Assembly: GCA_947177415.1 (NCBI GenBank)
Contig: CAMWUK010000008.1
Coordinates: 1-63,596 of the forward strand
Length of the DNA stretch: 63,596 nt
Reading direction: 5' to 3'
Origin: an uncultured Clostridiaceae bacterium
GTDB lineage: Bacteria > Bacillota > Clostridia > Lachnospirales > Lachnospiraceae
Shown here: positions 47,601 through 56,049 of the stretch, one piece after another
Position numbering within the stretch: position 1 is the stretch's first letter
Layout of the letters: each line of letters begins with the position of its first letter
The notes under the pieces: model-generated
Databases searched by the model: none
The model's input: only the letters and a program-made list of their open reading frames with translations
What the model was told of the DNA's origin: nothing
Program-made: the position numbers and the translations under genes

Positions 47601-48559
47601 AAAACGCATTTGCAATTGAATTTGTAAATGTTGGAAATACAGATTTGCATAATGTAACTCTTACAGTAAAAGATGAGAATGGAACACAATTGTTACAAGA
47701 AAAAATTTATAATGAATTAAAAGTGGGAAGTTTACTGGAACATGAATTAGGCATTACTGTGCCATCTTTATTGAACAAAGGAGAACTCATATTTGAGATA
47801 ACGGCTGATGAAACTTTGTCAGAAAAGGCAGTTTATAAAAAGGTAATCGAAAATTCAGATGCGGATATTACTATTCAAAAGCAAAATGATGATTCTGTAA
47901 AAATTACAAATATTGCTTCTAAAACAGCCACAGATGTATACATAAATGTATATGATAAAAATATTGGCGAAACACTTATAAAATCCTACCCAATAGGGAA
48001 TATAGAATCAGGAATGAACAGCATACTGGATATATCAAAATGCTATGCCTTGGCTACGTTGGATAGTGAAACCAATGAAAAGATGCTATATTGTGAGGTA
48101 ACACAAGCAGATATGGAATTTAATATTGGAGATAATGTGGTTGTTTTATATAAGAAAGCAGAAGCAGACAATAATGAAAAAAATCCTGTAACAACACAAA
48201 CTCCAATTCCGTTACAAACAACGAAACCAATATCACTTCCGACAGTGAAACCAACAGAAAAACTTCCAACAGTTGCCAAACCTAAAAAAGTCTCTGTTAC
48301 CAAGGCAAAAGCATCTGGTAAAGGCAATGTTAAGGTAACATGGAAAAAAGTATCTAAAGCAAAAGGATATCAAATTGCTTATGCAAGAAACAAAAAATTT
48401 AACAATCAGAAATTAAAAAATACCAAAAAGAGAACCTATATAATTAAAAAATTGAAAAAGAAAAAAATATATTATATTAGAGTAAGGGCATATACAGTAG
48501 CAAACGGAAAGAAAAAATATGGCTCATGGAGTAAAATTAAAAAGGTAAAAGTCAAATAG
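44657..48559 (+). CDS. Large secreted DUF6273 protein with fibronectin-like tail
   Basis: A 1300-residue exported protein with a signal peptide (about 1-36). The N-terminal ~260 residues match the DUF6273 pattern: VYFGNYIQEE, PIQWRILKDEGNSYLLMSEK, LRTWLNSEF, and the closing GIRPVIRVK. The middle (about 600-900) has repeated beta-strand segments (TVLLTYLSDQ, KIYAIYQNS) that could form a propeller, followed by Ig-like strands (about 960-1130). A Thr/Pro linker leads to a Lys-rich fibronectin-III-like tail (about 1205-1300, KKIYYIRVRAY, YGSWSKIKKVKVK) nearly the same as in the 1611-residue protein. That shared tail suggests the same cell-wall attachment or export route. Ligand unknown. Confidence 0.7.
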   Translation: MKVKIKGVLALYICLSLILGLIYCEDTFVHTIVKAQETTNNTVYFGNYIQEEVTDEEELEAIKQYEFKDNKLYVDDCHYVYKNRKYYKDTPIQWRILKDEGNSYLLMSEKILENRQLSSWLIECWEDAELRTWLNSEFIEYAFGDAKEDLIETNIASRHVDWDTHNMSGNTSGYGLVYTKDKVWLLDEDEVVDTSYGFKDNSSRIAYASSYVDQNETAQMWFLRGHPYFFYGLAHMKTVETTGEIHKQGGVRDHENAASMAHGIRPVIRVKKDSKYLSFTKPIEKSINTTFTDGSLDWNKQVANLFSTSSLGSFDLIGPEIQLGKESFNIFKCDAEFKSPFLFDNTDINVKYNAAENSLQVLVGYDRKWKNELDKAEVLSKEWKDNWKRTKSIVLGAEKDKLKFEYEQPDKSFLDSYKETKEKLKENRTSFVFETGFKVLGYFEIELDENHKISKLLDGGVLFDGEIGMKGRSYIWTIIYSEASLGSELSAKIHAQYDGEKIEPKGDIELKLKASIALGANAIVVDAQGGLKGTISGKASFPYKSKRDSLGLGLDGSLFFKVNSIIGLKGEYSYKFANVELYPELKVNGNNVKLSYKPAQIYTKKDVKNIDSSDKIDTNVMDSIVSDFARPQTIKLNDGTVLLTYLSDQEEGAEGQNTLMYRTNRDGVWSDAMPVYQTNRMDTMAKLFEYKGKIYAIYQNSTEALSEDMTVEEISKSMQIYVAEYNESASRFKKPILVGKENDYYKYNYLLCEKDGKLCAMWAENTANDCLLQSGETKRVGCVLSDSDWGEVEQYGSGKEVYDQFVYFTYNDIERKIVVSNEGKEMSINDRTYRASDTIQDMQVVGNRVYYRKMKENILCYFDLDTSKFSNTGIQVGSNYLIKENGVYWTEQDGLKNNIVYQLWEADSVPVQITDEDGYISDFQMITIDDKETLIYTLQKVDEDAENLYGATVMKSKSDFNQNRIQINSVSYDVLEYVPGEENAFAIEFVNVGNTDLHNVTLTVKDENGTQLLQEKIYNELKVGSLLEHELGITVPSLLNKGELIFEITADETLSEKAVYKKVIENSDADITIQKQNDDSVKITNIASKTATDVYINVYDKNIGETLIKSYPIGNIESGMNSILDISKCYALATLDSETNEKMLYCEVTQADMEFNIGDNVVVLYKKAEADNNEKNPVTTQTPIPLQTTKPISLPTVKPTEKLPTVAKPKKVSVTKAKASGKGNVKVTWKKVSKAKGYQIAYARNKKFNNQKLKNTKKRTYIIKKLKKKKIYYIRVRAYTVANGKKKYGSWSKIKKVKVK

Positions 48560-48674
48560 ATTATAGAGATCTTATAGGTATGTGGCAGACCAGCGAAATT
48601 AGAAGAGTGTGGAACTGTGCAAGAGTAATGGATGATTAAAAGAACTTCATAAGAAAGCAGATTTTGGAAGGTGT

Positions 48675-48704
48675 AAAGCGATACTATTAAATGGTATCGC
48701 TTTT
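48675..48704 (+). terminator. Terminator of the secreted-protein cluster
   Basis: AAAGCGATAC (48675-48684) pairs with GTATCGCTTT (48694-48703), and the right arm runs on into T. The rest of 48560-48829 has only short protein-like scraps, such as a 29-codon leftward frame at 48722-48811 (ending SYDTMVSHGN) without a ribosome site; I see no certain gene there. Confidence 0.75.
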
Positions 48705-48829
48705 GTCATACTCAAATTTTTTTAGTTCCCATGACTAACCATGGTATCATAACTACGGTTCTGGAATTCGGTGCCAAGCTTCAGGGAAAATTTAGATACT
48801 TTGAAAAACATTCAATTAACAATCTTTAA

Positions 48830-50440
48830 CTATTGCAGCTCATCCAGTCTTTGTACCACACACCGGTGGCTCTTGTTTTTAGTATCGTAGGTCATTCCCA
48901 CAACTAATATATCCTGTTCACAGACAGGATTACCATCTTTACATTGGAGAAGTTTTGTATAATATTTCCGCTCCATAATCTGTGCAATAGCGTTTTCCGG
49001 TGTATCATCCTTTTTCAGTTCCAGAATAATTGCAGTATCAGAAGTGTTAAGGGGATAAAAAATAAAATCGGCAAAGCCTTTTCCTGTTTTTTCTTCCCGT
49101 TCGATGCGGTACTTATCCCTTGCATTGAGATAAATCAGGTTGACAATGCAGGAGAGGGAATTTTCATCATTGTACTGCAGAATTGGAACCTCTGTATTAT
49201 GGACAAACTCCAGGATTTCTTCCATCTTTTTTGTATCTCCTGCCAGCGTGGCTTCCAGCATCACATTGGAGTTTTTGGCAAGCTCTGCAATATAGCCCAT
49301 GCTGCTGTCTTCCAGAACCGTTTCAAATTTTGTCATTAGTTCTTTATTTGGAATATTTACATAATCTTTATAGTAGGACAAAAAGCCGTAAATAATCATA
49401 ATGGATAAAATATCTTGTCTGGTTCTTAAATTCGCAAATTCCGTTTTAAAATAACGAAATGGAAAGTATATTTTTTCACCGGACACCATCTTTAAAATAT
49501 CTTCTTTTACCGCACCGACATTATTCTTTATGAGTTCCAGAATCTCTGTTCCCGGTCCGGTTTCCGTCCAATAATCCTTAACAGTGTTCTGGTTTAGTGC
49601 CTTGTTAATGGAACGTGGATTATATAGACGGCTGCCCAAAGAAGTATAGTAACCGTTGTACCACTGGGCAAGCTGTTCATATTTAATACTGCCTCCATTC
49701 TGTTTGTTCCGCTCACAAAGTTCCTTCACTTCTTCCTCACTAAAACCAAAAAAGGTATCATAAATGGTGTCTGTGGGGAAATAAAATTCATCAAACATAT
49801 TTAATTCTGAACCACTGGAATATTTTTTTATGGGAAGGACCCCTGTCATGTAGGCAAGTTCCACATAAGGTTTGTCTTTCAGCAGGTTTCTTAGGAAGGT
49901 CAGATAGCTCTTTGCACCTTCCTCCGTATAAAAATCGCTGTGAAAAAAGCTGTCCCATTCGTCCACAATAAAAATAAAACGTTCTCTGGTCTCATAAAAA
50001 ATGTCATTCAATGCATCCCATAATTCCGTTTCCATATCTAATTCACAATGTGGATAGCTTTTCTCTAAATCTTTCAAAATCTTGTGCTCATGGTAGGCAA
50101 GATAGTCATTTACATCATTACATACTCTTGGCTGTTCAGACATATAAAGAGAAATTACATTATGCTGGTTGAGATGTTGTTTATAGTCTTCTATGTCCGC
50201 AACCTTTAGCTTGTCAAAAATCTCTGCCGAATCCAGCCCTTTGGCATAGTAAGAACTAATAAGATTCGTCATGACCGTTTTTCCGAAACGTCTCGGTCTG
50301 GTAATGCAGATATAGTTGTTCCCGGTATTGATACTTTCATTCAGCTTTGTAAGGATGGAAGATTTATCTACAAAATACTTGTCATTATATAATTTCTGAA
50401 ACTGCACCAGTTGTCCGACTGAATTTAATATTTTTCCCAT
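48830..50440 (-). CDS. AAA-ATPase/PD-(D/E)XK protein, tandem copy 1 (promoter-distal)
   Basis: A 536-residue protein of the same family as the gene at 31487. Walker A is RPRRFGKTVM (about 42-51), Walker B FIFIVDEWDSFF (about 145-156), and the C-terminal nuclease-like motif is GKGFADFIFYPL...AIILELKKDD. It is essentially identical to copies 2 and 3 except for the last residues (RCVVQRLDELQ here, QCVVQKLGELK in the others). The true start is ATG 50440 with GGGGGAA upstream; a longer reading frame from 50488 only reads through the end of the preceding copy. Transcribed leftward from a shared promoter beyond copy 3. Confidence 0.85.
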   Translation of the reverse strand: MGKILNSVGQLVQFQKLYNDKYFVDKSSILTKLNESINTGNNYICITRPRRFGKTVMTNLISSYYAKGLDSAEIFDKLKVADIEDYKQHLNQHNVISLYMSEQPRVCNDVNDYLAYHEHKILKDLEKSYPHCELDMETELWDALNDIFYETRERFIFIVDEWDSFFHSDFYTEEGAKSYLTFLRNLLKDKPYVELAYMTGVLPIKKYSSGSELNMFDEFYFPTDTIYDTFFGFSEEEVKELCERNKQNGGSIKYEQLAQWYNGYYTSLGSRLYNPRSINKALNQNTVKDYWTETGPGTEILELIKNNVGAVKEDILKMVSGEKIYFPFRYFKTEFANLRTRQDILSIMIIYGFLSYYKDYVNIPNKELMTKFETVLEDSSMGYIAELAKNSNVMLEATLAGDTKKMEEILEFVHNTEVPILQYNDENSLSCIVNLIYLNARDKYRIEREEKTGKGFADFIFYPLNTSDTAIILELKKDDTPENAIAQIMERKYYTKLLQCKDGNPVCEQDILVVGMTYDTKNKSHRCVVQRLDELQ

Positions 50441-50454
50441 ATCGTTCCCCCATT

Positions 50455-52065
50455 CTATTTCAATTCCCCCAGTTTTTGTACCACACACTGGTGGCTCTTG
50501 TTTTTAGTATCGTAGGTCATTCCCACAACTAATATATCCTGTTCACAGACAGGATTACCATCTTTACATTGGAGAAGTTTTGTATAATATTTCCGCTCCA
50601 TAATCTGTGCAATAGCGTTTTCCGGTGTATCATCCTTTTTCAGTTCCAGAATAATTGCAGTATCAGAAGTGTTAAGGGGATAAAAAATAAAATCGGCAAA
50701 GCCTTTTCCTGTTTTTTCTTCCCGTTCGATGCGGTACTTATCCCTTGCATTGAGATAAATCAGGTTGACAATGCAGGAGAGGGAATTTTCATCATTGTAC
50801 TGCAGAATTGGAACCTCTGTATTATGGACAAACTCCAGGATTTCTTCCATCTTTTTTGTATCTCCTGCCAGCGTGGCTTCCAGCATCACATTGGAGTTTT
50901 TGGCAAGCTCTGCAATATAGCCCATGCTGCTGTCTTCCAGAACCGTTTCAAATTTTGTCATTAGTTCTTTATTTGGAATATTTACATAATCTTTATAGTA
51001 GGACAAAAAGCCGTAAATAATCATAATGGATAAAATATCTTGTCTGGTTCTTAAATTCGCAAATTCCGTTTTAAAATAACGAAATGGAAAGTATATTTTT
51101 TCACCGGACACCATCTTTAAAATATCTTCTTTTACCGCACCGACATTATTCTTTATGAGTTCCAGAATCTCTGTTCCCGGTCCGGTTTCCGTCCAATAAT
51201 CCTTAACAGTGTTCTGGTTTAGTGCCTTGTTAATGGAACGTGGATTATATAGACGGCTGCCCAAAGAAGTATAGTAACCGTTGTACCACTGGGCAAGCTG
51301 TTCATATTTAATACTGCCTCCATTCTGTTTGTTCCGCTCACAAAGTTCCTTCACTTCTTCCTCACTAAAACCAAAAAAGGTATCATAAATGGTGTCTGTG
51401 GGGAAATAAAATTCATCAAACATATTTAATTCTGAACCACTGGAATATTTTTTTATGGGAAGGACCCCTGTCATGTAGGCAAGTTCCACATAAGGTTTGT
51501 CTTTCAGCAGGTTTCTTAGGAAGGTCAGATAGCTCTTTGCACCTTCCTCCGTATAAAAATCGCTGTGAAAAAAGCTGTCCCATTCGTCCACAATAAAAAT
51601 AAAACGTTCTCTGGTCTCATAAAAAATGTCATTCAATGCATCCCATAATTCCGTTTCCATATCTAATTCACAATGTGGATAGCTTTTCTCTAAATCTTTC
51701 AAAATCTTGTGCTCATGGTAGGCAAGATAGTCATTTACATCATTACATACTCTTGGCTGTTCAGACATATAAAGAGAAATTACATTATGCTGGTTGAGAT
51801 GTTGTTTATAGTCTTCTATGTCCGCAACCTTTAGCTTGTCAAAAATCTCTGCCGAATCCAGCCCTTTGGCATAGTAAGAACTAATAAGATTCGTCATGAC
51901 CGTTTTTCCGAAACGTCTCGGTCTGGTAATGCAGATATAGTTGTTCCCGGTATTGATACTTTCATTCAGCTTTGTAAGGATGGAAGATTTATCTACAAAA
52001 TACTTGTCATTATATAATTTCTGAAACTGCACCAGTTGTCCGACTGAATTTAATATTTTTCCCAT
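50455..52065 (-). CDS. AAA-ATPase/PD-(D/E)XK protein, tandem copy 2
   Basis: 536 residues, identical to copy 1 except near the C-terminus and to copy 3 except one residue near the N-terminus (SVGQ here, SAGQ in copy 3). Its stop TAG is 14 bases before the start of copy 1, and this spacer, which contains GGGGGAA, serves as that copy's ribosome site. The repeat unit is 1625 bp. The three copies therefore form one operon of near-clones, a very recent tandem amplification or an assembly duplication. Confidence 0.83.
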   Translation of the reverse strand: MGKILNSVGQLVQFQKLYNDKYFVDKSSILTKLNESINTGNNYICITRPRRFGKTVMTNLISSYYAKGLDSAEIFDKLKVADIEDYKQHLNQHNVISLYMSEQPRVCNDVNDYLAYHEHKILKDLEKSYPHCELDMETELWDALNDIFYETRERFIFIVDEWDSFFHSDFYTEEGAKSYLTFLRNLLKDKPYVELAYMTGVLPIKKYSSGSELNMFDEFYFPTDTIYDTFFGFSEEEVKELCERNKQNGGSIKYEQLAQWYNGYYTSLGSRLYNPRSINKALNQNTVKDYWTETGPGTEILELIKNNVGAVKEDILKMVSGEKIYFPFRYFKTEFANLRTRQDILSIMIIYGFLSYYKDYVNIPNKELMTKFETVLEDSSMGYIAELAKNSNVMLEATLAGDTKKMEEILEFVHNTEVPILQYNDENSLSCIVNLIYLNARDKYRIEREEKTGKGFADFIFYPLNTSDTAIILELKKDDTPENAIAQIMERKYYTKLLQCKDGNPVCEQDILVVGMTYDTKNKSHQCVVQKLGELK

Positions 52066-52079
52066 ATCGTTCCCCCATT

Positions 52080-53690
52080 CTATTTCAATTCCCCCAGTTT
52101 TTGTACCACACACTGGTGGCTCTTGTTTTTAGTATCGTAGGTCATTCCCACAACTAATATATCCTGTTCACAGACAGGATTACCATCTTTACATTGGAGA
52201 AGTTTTGTATAATATTTCCGCTCCATAATCTGTGCAATAGCGTTTTCCGGTGTATCATCCTTTTTCAGTTCCAGAATAATTGCAGTATCAGAAGTGTTAA
52301 GGGGATAAAAAATAAAATCGGCAAAGCCTTTTCCTGTTTTTTCTTCCCGTTCGATGCGGTACTTATCCCTTGCATTGAGATAAATCAGGTTGACAATGCA
52401 GGAGAGGGAATTTTCATCATTGTACTGCAGAATTGGAACCTCTGTATTATGGACAAACTCCAGGATTTCTTCCATCTTTTTTGTATCTCCTGCCAGCGTG
52501 GCTTCCAGCATCACATTGGAGTTTTTGGCAAGCTCTGCAATATAGCCCATGCTGCTGTCTTCCAGAACCGTTTCAAATTTTGTCATTAGTTCTTTATTTG
52601 GAATATTTACATAATCTTTATAGTAGGACAAAAAGCCGTAAATAATCATAATGGATAAAATATCTTGTCTGGTTCTTAAATTCGCAAATTCCGTTTTAAA
52701 ATAACGAAATGGAAAGTATATTTTTTCACCGGACACCATCTTTAAAATATCTTCTTTTACCGCACCGACATTATTCTTTATGAGTTCCAGAATCTCTGTT
52801 CCCGGTCCGGTTTCCGTCCAATAATCCTTAACAGTGTTCTGGTTTAGTGCCTTGTTAATGGAACGTGGATTATATAGACGGCTGCCCAAAGAAGTATAGT
52901 AACCGTTGTACCACTGGGCAAGCTGTTCATATTTAATACTGCCTCCATTCTGTTTGTTCCGCTCACAAAGTTCCTTCACTTCTTCCTCACTAAAACCAAA
53001 AAAGGTATCATAAATGGTGTCTGTGGGGAAATAAAATTCATCAAACATATTTAATTCTGAACCACTGGAATATTTTTTTATGGGAAGGACCCCTGTCATG
53101 TAGGCAAGTTCCACATAAGGTTTGTCTTTCAGCAGGTTTCTTAGGAAGGTCAGATAGCTCTTTGCACCTTCCTCCGTATAAAAATCGCTGTGAAAAAAGC
53201 TGTCCCATTCGTCCACAATAAAAATAAAACGTTCTCTGGTCTCATAAAAAATGTCATTCAATGCATCCCATAATTCCGTTTCCATATCTAATTCACAATG
53301 TGGATAGCTTTTCTCTAAATCTTTCAAAATCTTGTGCTCATGGTAGGCAAGATAGTCATTTACATCATTACATACTCTTGGCTGTTCAGACATATAAAGA
53401 GAAATTACATTATGCTGGTTGAGATGTTGTTTATAGTCTTCTATGTCCGCAACCTTTAGCTTGTCAAAAATCTCTGCCGAATCCAGCCCTTTGGCATAGT
53501 AAGAACTAATAAGATTCGTCATGACCGTTTTTCCGAAACGTCTCGGTCTGGTAATGCAGATATAGTTGTTCCCGGTATTGATACTTTCATTCAGCTTTGT
53601 AAGGATGGAAGATTTATCTACAAAATACTTGTCATTATATAATTTCTGAAACTGCACCAGTTGTCCGGCTGAATTTAATATTTTTCCCAT
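52080..53690 (-). CDS. AAA-ATPase/PD-(D/E)XK protein, tandem copy 3 (promoter-proximal)
   Basis: 536 residues, the first gene of the triplet in transcription order and probably the ancestral one: it alone has a different upstream region, with GGAGGGA before the ATG and a sigma-A-like promoter at 53722-53750. Sequence features are as in copy 1. The function of the family is unproven; the combination of an ATPase and a nuclease-like domain suggests nucleic-acid processing or defence. Confidence 0.85.
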   Translation of the reverse strand: MGKILNSAGQLVQFQKLYNDKYFVDKSSILTKLNESINTGNNYICITRPRRFGKTVMTNLISSYYAKGLDSAEIFDKLKVADIEDYKQHLNQHNVISLYMSEQPRVCNDVNDYLAYHEHKILKDLEKSYPHCELDMETELWDALNDIFYETRERFIFIVDEWDSFFHSDFYTEEGAKSYLTFLRNLLKDKPYVELAYMTGVLPIKKYSSGSELNMFDEFYFPTDTIYDTFFGFSEEEVKELCERNKQNGGSIKYEQLAQWYNGYYTSLGSRLYNPRSINKALNQNTVKDYWTETGPGTEILELIKNNVGAVKEDILKMVSGEKIYFPFRYFKTEFANLRTRQDILSIMIIYGFLSYYKDYVNIPNKELMTKFETVLEDSSMGYIAELAKNSNVMLEATLAGDTKKMEEILEFVHNTEVPILQYNDENSLSCIVNLIYLNARDKYRIEREEKTGKGFADFIFYPLNTSDTAIILELKKDDTPENAIAQIMERKYYTKLLQCKDGNPVCEQDILVVGMTYDTKNKSHQCVVQKLGELK

Positions 53691-53721
53691 ACCATTCCCT
53701 CCGTTTCATTGCTTTTTCTTT

Positions 53722-53750
53722 ATTGTATCAAATCTATTCCAATGAAACAA
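53722..53750 (-). promoter_or_regulatory. Promoter of the triplicated ATPase genes
   Basis: Minus strand: -35 TTGTTT (53745-53750), a 17-base spacer and -10 TACAAT (53722-53727), 32 bases before the start of copy 3. Confidence 0.55.
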
Positions 53751-53865
53751 GAAAGAAGTTTTGAAGGTTACATTTCTTTTATGTTTTCTGGACATACAAT
53801 TGTCGTAATTATGATAAAATTTTTCTTATAAAATATTTAGATAAATAATTATATAATAGAATAAG

Positions 53866-53894
53866 TTGCTTTTTCTGAAAATTATGTATACTAT
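53866..53894 (+). promoter_or_regulatory. Promoter of the AraC-family gene
   Basis: -35 TTGCTT (53866-53871), a 17-base spacer and -10 TACTAT (53889-53894), about 57 bases before the ATG. Confidence 0.5.
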
Positions 53895-53950
53895 AATTAA
53901 GAGCAGAAGATGACTTCCCATTTTATCAAGAGAAAGGCAGGTGGGTATCA

Positions 53951-54724
53951 ATGCAATATTTTCAAACAGAAGAAGATTTAGAATTGGTATTAACTGAAAA
54001 CATGAGAAATACTTATGAGATGCACAATCATATCTCAAAACATATAGTCGGAATGGTATTAGAAGGCACTGTTTGTCTGGAAAATCAATATGGCAAAGCA
54101 ACCTATCAAAACAATGATATTTTTTTCATACCAATTGGTCAAGTACATGCTTTATACATATCAGACAAAACAACAAAAGTGTTATCTATATGTATAGGTA
54201 CAAATCTTATTCAAAAATATCCAAGAAAAGAGACATTAGATGCCTTATTGAAATATTTAAATGAATTAGTAAAGCAAGAAATAATAAAGAGCAATCAATG
54301 GAGGATACTTAAAAAAGCATTAAGTGTTATTTTGGTTGAAATGTATTCAGAACTTAAAGTAAATACAAATAATAGCACGAGTAAAGAAGATATATCGCAG
54401 ATTAAGGCGTTGATTATAAGGAAACCAGAGCAGGAACTGGATATAGACTATCTAAGTAAGCAGGTACATTTAAGCAAATACTACATGATAAGAAAATTTA
54501 AAAGCCATGTAGGATTAACACCCCATAGATTTTTAATTCAAAATAGAATCCGTAAGGCACAACACTTACTACAAAAGGGTTTACAGGCAGCAGATGTAGC
54601 AATAGAATCAGGATTCTGCGATCAAAGTCATTTTATAAAAAGTTTTAAAAAGGTTGCAAAAGTAGCACCAAAAGAATATGTGCAATCATTAAAACAGTTA
54701 GAGGAAAGTAAACTGGACAAATAA
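53951..54724 (+). CDS. AraC-family transcriptional regulator
   Basis: A 257-residue regulator. The N-terminal cupin-like sensor domain (about 1-110) includes MHNHISKHIVGMVLEGTVCL and DIFFIPIGQVHALYI. The C-terminal double helix-turn-helix (about 155-250) has DIDYLSKQVHLSKYYMIRKF and the conserved second-HTH motif ADVAIESGFCDQSHFIKSFK. The N-terminal effector is probably a small molecule or sugar, but cannot be named. It lies upstream of a cupin-domain gene in the same direction, a possible target. AGGTGG precedes the ATG. Confidence 0.9.
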   Translation: MQYFQTEEDLELVLTENMRNTYEMHNHISKHIVGMVLEGTVCLENQYGKATYQNNDIFFIPIGQVHALYISDKTTKVLSICIGTNLIQKYPRKETLDALLKYLNELVKQEIIKSNQWRILKKALSVILVEMYSELKVNTNNSTSKEDISQIKALIIRKPEQELDIDYLSKQVHLSKYYMIRKFKSHVGLTPHRFLIQNRIRKAQHLLQKGLQAADVAIESGFCDQSHFIKSFKKVAKVAPKEYVQSLKQLEESKLDK

Positions 54725-54732
54725 GTAATGTT

Positions 54733-54918
54733 CTATATATTCACTATCTTCAGGTAGAACCTTGCACTTTGCTGCAAGGTTCGTATAAGTGCCAAGTGCT
54801 GTCTTTGCACTTGTGTGCATCATCGTTTACAAAACTCCCATGCAGAATATATTTATAGTGGTGCCTAATTATGCAAGGCATGGGAGTTTTGTAGCTATTC
54901 ATGATTCTGAATAATTAC
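54733..54918. repeat. Nested palindromic element I
   Basis: Contains GAACCTTGCA/TGCAAGGTTC (54757-54782), TACAAAACTCCCATGC (54829-54844) pairing perfectly with GCATGGGAGTTTTGTA (54878-54893), and a family end at 54891-54918 (TATTCA...TGAATA). Its first 98 bases (54733-54830) are about 90% identical to the reverse complement of 57196-57292. Confidence 0.85.
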
Positions 54919-55006
54919 GCAATTTTTTACAATCTTTCAGGAGTGGTTTTTGTTATCCTTTTCTATAGAAAAAGCTTTTTCAATATGTAAATAGGAGATG
55001 ATAAGA

Positions 55007-55390
55007 ATGGATATTTTTGAAAGTTTTAATCAGGGTACACTTGTTTTGCCTGATAGAGTGAAAGAGTTTCAAGAGGTGGAATGGTCAAAGCATTCCACTT
55101 TCAAAGGAGTAGAGCTAAAGCACATAGTTACTGCCAAAGACACAGATGGAAAGTTCAGCTATCATTTGGTAAGAATTGCTCCTAAGTGCAGCATTAAAAA
55201 TCATATTCATGAACAGCAGTTGGAAACTCATGAGGTAATTGCAGGTTCAGGAGAATGTATAAATGAAGGTACAGTTATTACTTACCAACCTGGAATAATA
55301 TCAATTATGCCAGCAGGCATGGAACACGAAGTAAATGCTGGCATAGAAGGATTGTATTTGTTTGCAAAATTTATTCCGGCATTATGTTAA
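55007..55390 (+). CDS. Cupin-domain protein
   Basis: A 127-residue small beta-barrel protein. Metal-binding-type residues appear in IKNHIHEQQLETHEVI (about 65-80) and GMEHEV (about 107-112), as in the Cupin_2 family. No catalytic assignment is possible; such proteins range from isomerases to sensors. The start at 55007 is preferred over 54998 because AGGAGA (54993-54998) is correctly spaced. Followed by a clear terminator. Confidence 0.75.
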   Translation: MDIFESFNQGTLVLPDRVKEFQEVEWSKHSTFKGVELKHIVTAKDTDGKFSYHLVRIAPKCSIKNHIHEQQLETHEVIAGSGECINEGTVITYQPGIISIMPAGMEHEVNAGIEGLYLFAKFIPALC

Positions 55391-55402
55391 AATTTTCAAG
55401 AG

Positions 55403-55433
55403 AAGGGCATGCAGGGTAGCACATGCCCTTTTT
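55403..55433 (+). terminator. Terminator after the cupin gene
   Basis: AAGGGCATG (55403-55411) pairs with CATGCCCTT (55422-55430), followed by a T-run. Confidence 0.85.
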
Positions 55434-55510
55434 GCATGAAAAACAGCTTTAAATTTTTAGTATGGAGTTGATGTCTTCAGATGTTGCCATATAGTAAAGC
55501 TGGCTGTTTC

Positions 55511-55620
55511 TTATCCAATTAACACTGTCTTCCACTCAAAGGCAAAACCATTCTTCTGGTATTTCTTTCGCAATCAGTGTCCGGGCATACTTTTTTTCTT
55601 CAATCTGTGAAAGAGCAGAG
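55511..55620 (-). pseudogene. C-terminal remnant of a DUF1703-type ATPase gene
   Basis: The minus strand encodes ALSQIEEKKYARTLIAKEIP then, after a ~14-base deletion and frameshift, GFAFEWKTVLIG and a stop. This aligns with the end of the intact 564-residue protein at 31487 (ALAQIEEKQYAQAIIAKGIP, GFAFEGKTVLIG). It is a decayed fifth member of that family in this window. Confidence 0.8.
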
Positions 55621-55650
55621 GGGAGCAGACAGAGATTGTTTCTTTTGTGG

Positions 55651-55749
55651 ATGAAACACATTGAATTCAATTATGATAGCGTTACCCGTAAAAGAAAAGT
55701 AACAGCAAAGGAAGTCAGAGAAGGAAAAAATAGTGACAAATATTTGTAA
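55651..55749 (+). CDS. Short ORF or gene tail, 32 aa
   Basis: An ATG-started frame reading MKHIEFNYDSVTRKRKVTAK and EVREGKNSDKYL, then a stop at 55749, just before a hairpin. No ribosome site is evident. It may be the 3' end of a lost gene, as the adjacent leftward remnant is also broken. Confidence 0.3.
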   Translation: MKHIEFNYDSVTRKRKVTAKEVREGKNSDKYL

Positions 55750-55752
55750 TAA

Positions 55753-55793
55753 AAAGGTGTAAAGTCATGAAATCTAATAGACTTTACACCTTT
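55753..55793. terminator. Terminator-like hairpin
   Basis: AAAGGTGTAAAGTC (55753-55766) pairs perfectly with GACTTTACACCTTT (55780-55793); the A-tract on its left could act as the T-run for leftward transcripts. Confidence 0.75.
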
Positions 55794-55812
55794 CCTATAA
55801 TATAAAAATAAT

Positions 55813-55995
55813 GTAACTATTCAGAACCCCTCATTCGGATTTTTCCAGAATATACATAATACCTAATAATTTCCCATAATGGCTGGTAAAAATCCTCATG
55901 TGGGCATCAGCCCAATAAAAGTGAGTATACAAATTGCATTTAATAAATAAATTTATGCAATTTGTATATCACTTTTGCAGGTTCTGAATAGTTAC
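55813..55995. repeat. Nested palindromic element J
   Basis: The outer arms GTAACTATTCAGAACC (55813-55828) and GGTTCTGAATAGTTAC (55980-55995) are a perfect 16 bp inverted repeat. An inner stem pairs ATACAAATTGCAT (near 55926-55939) with ATGCAATTTGTAT (near 55955-55967). Confidence 0.9.
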
Positions 55996-56049
55996 AAAAT
56001 AATTATGTGTACTGGAAGAGGTAAATATTGCTTTGTTTTTATGTATTTC

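Noticed and set aside
48712-48780. Suspected cloning-vector fragment (contains NcoI-, EcoRI- and HindIII-like sites)
   Set aside because: The leftward frame is protein-like, and no longer vector sequence surrounds it; sites alone are weak evidence.
48944-49339. 131-residue plus-strand frame repeated three times (also 50569 and 52194)
   Set aside because: It is the antisense shadow of the triplicated ATPase gene; it repeats only because the gene does, and has no ribosome site.
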